Assembly (NCBI GenBank): GCA_044228625.1
Contig: JBGAUM010000004.1
Location: 1-64,000, forward strand
Length of the DNA: 64,000 nucleotides
DNA from: UKL13-2 sp044228625
GTDB lineage: Bacteria > Pseudomonadota > Gammaproteobacteria > Burkholderiales > Usitatibacteraceae
Direction of reading: 5' to 3'
Position 1 is the stretch's first letter. Every line of letters begins with the position of its first letter. Shown piece after piece: positions 62,456-64,000 of the stretch. The notes beneath the pieces are model-generated. The model saw only the letters and a list, made by a program, of their open reading frames with translations. It had not been told where the DNA came from and searched no databases. Made by a program: the position numbers and the translations under genes.

Positions 62456-63202
62456 TTACGCCGAGGCCTCTTCGGTCACTTCGACCAGTTCTTCGCCTTG
62501 GGGGGCAACCATCTCGTTGATGACCTGGCTCTTGCCTTCCAACACGGCGTCGGCAATGCCGCGCGCGTAGAGGCGGATGGCCCGGGTGGAATCGTCGTTG
62601 CCGGGGATGACGTAGTCCACGCCGTCCATCGAATTGTTGGTATCGACCACGCCGACTACCGGGATGCCAAGCTTCCTGGCTTCGGTCACGGCGATCTTGT
62701 GAAAGCCGACGTCGATCACAAAAACGGCGTCGGGAACGCCGCCCATGTCCTTGATGCCACCCATGGCGCGCTCGAGCTTGTCGAGTTCACGCGTGTACAT
62801 GAGCGCTTCTTTCTTGGGCATCTTTTCCAGCGAGCCATCCTCGCGCATTTGTTCGAGGTCCTTCAGGCGCTTCAATGAGCTCTTGATGGTCTTGTAATTG
62901 GTGAGCATGCCACCCAACCAACGCGTGTCGACATACGGCATGCCGGCACGGCTCGCTTCTTCCTTGATGATGTCGCGGGCCTGGCGCTTGGTGCCCACGA
63001 AAAGAATCGTGCCTTTGTTCGATGCCAACTGGCGCACATACTTGAGCGCGTCCTGGTACATCGGCAGCGACTTTTCCAGGTTGATGATGTGAATCTTGTT
63101 GCGGGCGCCGAAAATGAATTGGGACATCTTCGGGTTCCAGAAGCGGGTTTGGTGGCCAAAGTGCACACCGGCTTCCAGCATTTGACGCATCGTGACAGAC
63201 AT
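62456..63202 (-). CDS. rpsB: 30S ribosomal protein uS2
   Basis: Small-subunit protein on the platform side, 248 residues. MSVTMRQMLEAGVHFGHQTRFWNPKM, FVGTKRQARDIIKEEA, DTRWLGGMLTNYKTI and IPVVGVVDTNNSMDGVDYVIPGNDD are conserved. ATG 63202 with GGAG upstream. First gene of the large leftward block. Confidence 0.98.
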   Translation of the reverse strand: MSVTMRQMLEAGVHFGHQTRFWNPKMSQFIFGARNKIHIINLEKSLPMYQDALKYVRQLASNKGTILFVGTKRQARDIIKEEASRAGMPYVDTRWLGGMLTNYKTIKSSLKRLKDLEQMREDGSLEKMPKKEALMYTRELDKLERAMGGIKDMGGVPDAVFVIDVGFHKIAVTEARKLGIPVVGVVDTNNSMDGVDYVIPGNDDSTRAIRLYARGIADAVLEGKSQVINEMVAPQGEELVEVTEEASA

Positions 63203-63307
63203 TGAATACTCCAGTTAAGGTTTACCTCCCCTCGCAAGACTGGACCAAAACACGGGCCAGACCTTAACGGTGCAAGGGTGTGGATTTGCCGGCGGGCTGA
63301 CGAAAGG

Positions 63308-63321
63308 GGCTTCCGAAAGCC
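63308..63321 (-). repeat. stable hairpin in the rpsB leader
   Basis: Minus-strand GGCTT-TCGG-AAGCC forms a 5-bp stem-loop 17 bases after the predicted start of transcription. A GCCGGC pair (63319-63324 and 63288-63293) could form an alternative larger stem. In other bacteria uS2 represses its own leader; this is a candidate site. Confidence 0.4.
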
Positions 63322-63345
63322 GGCTTAAATTTCGAAAAGCCCACC

Positions 63346-63375
63346 ATTATACGCAGAAATTTCCAGCAAAATCAA
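63346..63375 (-). promoter_or_regulatory. sigma70-like promoter for the rpsB operon
   Basis: Minus-strand TTGATT (63375-63370), 18-base spacer, perfect TATAAT (63351-63346). Initiation near 63338 gives a leader of about 136 bases. It may drive much of the leftward block. Confidence 0.65.
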
Positions 63376-63436
63376 CTAATTCGGGGATTTCTGACATGCG
63401 CAGGTGCACCTGAACGGCAGGGATTGAGGAGGCCCC

Positions 63437-63976
63437 ATGCAAGACGAGAATCCCACCCGTGATCTGATCATCTCGGCAACCTGTCGGTTTGGGCTCACCG
63501 CGTTCCTGTGTTGGCTTCCGATCTGGAAATTCGGCTTGAATCCGACCGGCGTCGGGATGGCGGTCCTGATGTTCTTTCCGTGTTCCTACATGCTGGCCAA
63601 GCCGATCATCGGCATTGTCGAGGAACTGGGGATCTTCGTCGCCCGCCAACCCCTCAAGGAGTTTCAGGGGTCGTATTACAACTTCGCGGGCGTTCAGATC
63701 CGCTGTTTCGAGGTCGGCAAGGAATTGTGGATCGTGGATCGCGACCTTCTGGCGGTGATTGGCGACAAACCGACATTGATGCTGGAAAGCCTGTATGACG
63801 TACACGAATACGATGAGATCCCCGGGACGAAGTTTTGCGGGTTCTCTCCGGAAGGCGCCGAAAAGGTCCTCAAGGACAGCACGCATGTTGAGTCTGGCCG
63901 CATGTTGCTTTGGCTTCAACGCGAGGTGTACAAGCCGCACGCGCGCAAGTTGGAGCTGGCAGCGGGTAAACGCTAG
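63437..63976 (+). CDS. two-TM protein with Bro-N-like C-terminal half, function unknown
   Basis: 179 residues behind a very strong GAGGAGG site. Two hydrophobic helices (about 14-30 and 40-62) are followed by a soluble part (about 80-172). This part resembles the Bro-N/phage antirepressor pattern: FAGVQIRCFEVGKELWIVDRD, a conserved-position Asp-Leu and Gly, then FSPEGAEKVLKDSTHVESGRMLLWLQREVYK near the end, as in Bro-N's final strand-helix with rW.. eV. I do not recognise a named family for this fusion and no experimental function can be inferred. It is divergent from rpsB. Confidence 0.6.
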   Translation: MQDENPTRDLIISATCRFGLTAFLCWLPIWKFGLNPTGVGMAVLMFFPCSYMLAKPIIGIVEELGIFVARQPLKEFQGSYYNFAGVQIRCFEVGKELWIVDRDLLAVIGDKPTLMLESLYDVHEYDEIPGTKFCGFSPEGAEKVLKDSTHVESGRMLLWLQREVYKPHARKLELAAGKR

Positions 63977-64000
63977 GACAGTACTGTCGCGTGCCGTCGA

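Overview
The window looks like a chromosomal segment of a GC-rich betaproteobacterium (Burkholderiales/Nitrosomonadales-like). Pointers are the order rpsB-tsf-pyrH-frr-uppS-cdsA-dxr-rseP-bamA-skp-lpxD-fabZ-lpxA-lpxB-rnhB, a DesA-type desaturase next to rpmG/rpmB, GTP-dependent PEP carboxykinase, a ppsA/ppsR divergon, and 3-hydroxybutyrate/ketoacid CoA-transferase genes. No prophage, insertion sequence, CRISPR array, rRNA or tRNA was seen. Gene density is very high, and only two stretches longer than 300 bases lack a gene (22226-22544 and 25163-25494). One ambiguous base (N at 47868) sits exactly where rnhB is broken, which suggests a draft or metagenomic assembly.

Layout. 0-4 kb: tail of an unknown gene, nadA, a signalling-like pair (twin-repeat helical protein plus HAMP membrane protein) and an AI-2E/PerM family permease. 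4-12 kb: purM, purN, two DUF3108 envelope proteins, an RsmB-type rRNA methyltransferase, an MscS channel and a fatty-acid desaturase. 11.5-15 kb: rpmG/rpmB, radC, coaBC, dut and a DUF192 protein. 15-21.8 kb: an AddAB-like helicase/nuclease pair behind a 7Fe ferredoxin gene. 21.9-25.2 kb: trxA, rho, an HTH regulator and rpmE2. 25.5-30.3 kb: a GT39-like membrane glycosyltransferase, pckG, and a TerC/YjbE family membrane protein behind a yybP-ykoY manganese riboswitch.

30-43.7 kb is metabolic: a dadA-ilvA pair, a Nudix-sbtA-sbtB bicarbonate uptake operon, an EamA permease, then one long leftward gene string ppsA-elaA-bdhA-pcp-scoAB(fused)-CDF facing ppsR. Together with pckG this concentrates PEP/pyruvate control and poly-hydroxybutyrate/acetoacetate use in about 16 kb. 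43.8-46.9 kb holds a GDSL-esterase autotransporter, a DUF2007 zinc-ribbon protein and a queuosine-precursor transporter.

46.9-63.2 kb is one long leftward block for translation and envelope biogenesis: rpsB, tsf, pyrH, frr, uppS, cdsA, dxr, rseP, bamA, skp, a GNAT gene, a FlK-like thioesterase gene, lpxD, fabZ, lpxA, lpxB, rnhB and an rRNA methyltransferase gene. The last gene encodes a two-TM protein with a Bro-N-like C-terminal half.

The least ordinary items are the riboswitch with three further hairpins, the membrane-anchored Bro-N-like protein, the twin-repeat kinase-tail-like protein without a kinase, the natural ScoA-ScoB fusion, the ferredoxin/Fe-S nuclease operon, and the rnhB break. 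I saw no clearly new multi-gene defence or mobile system.
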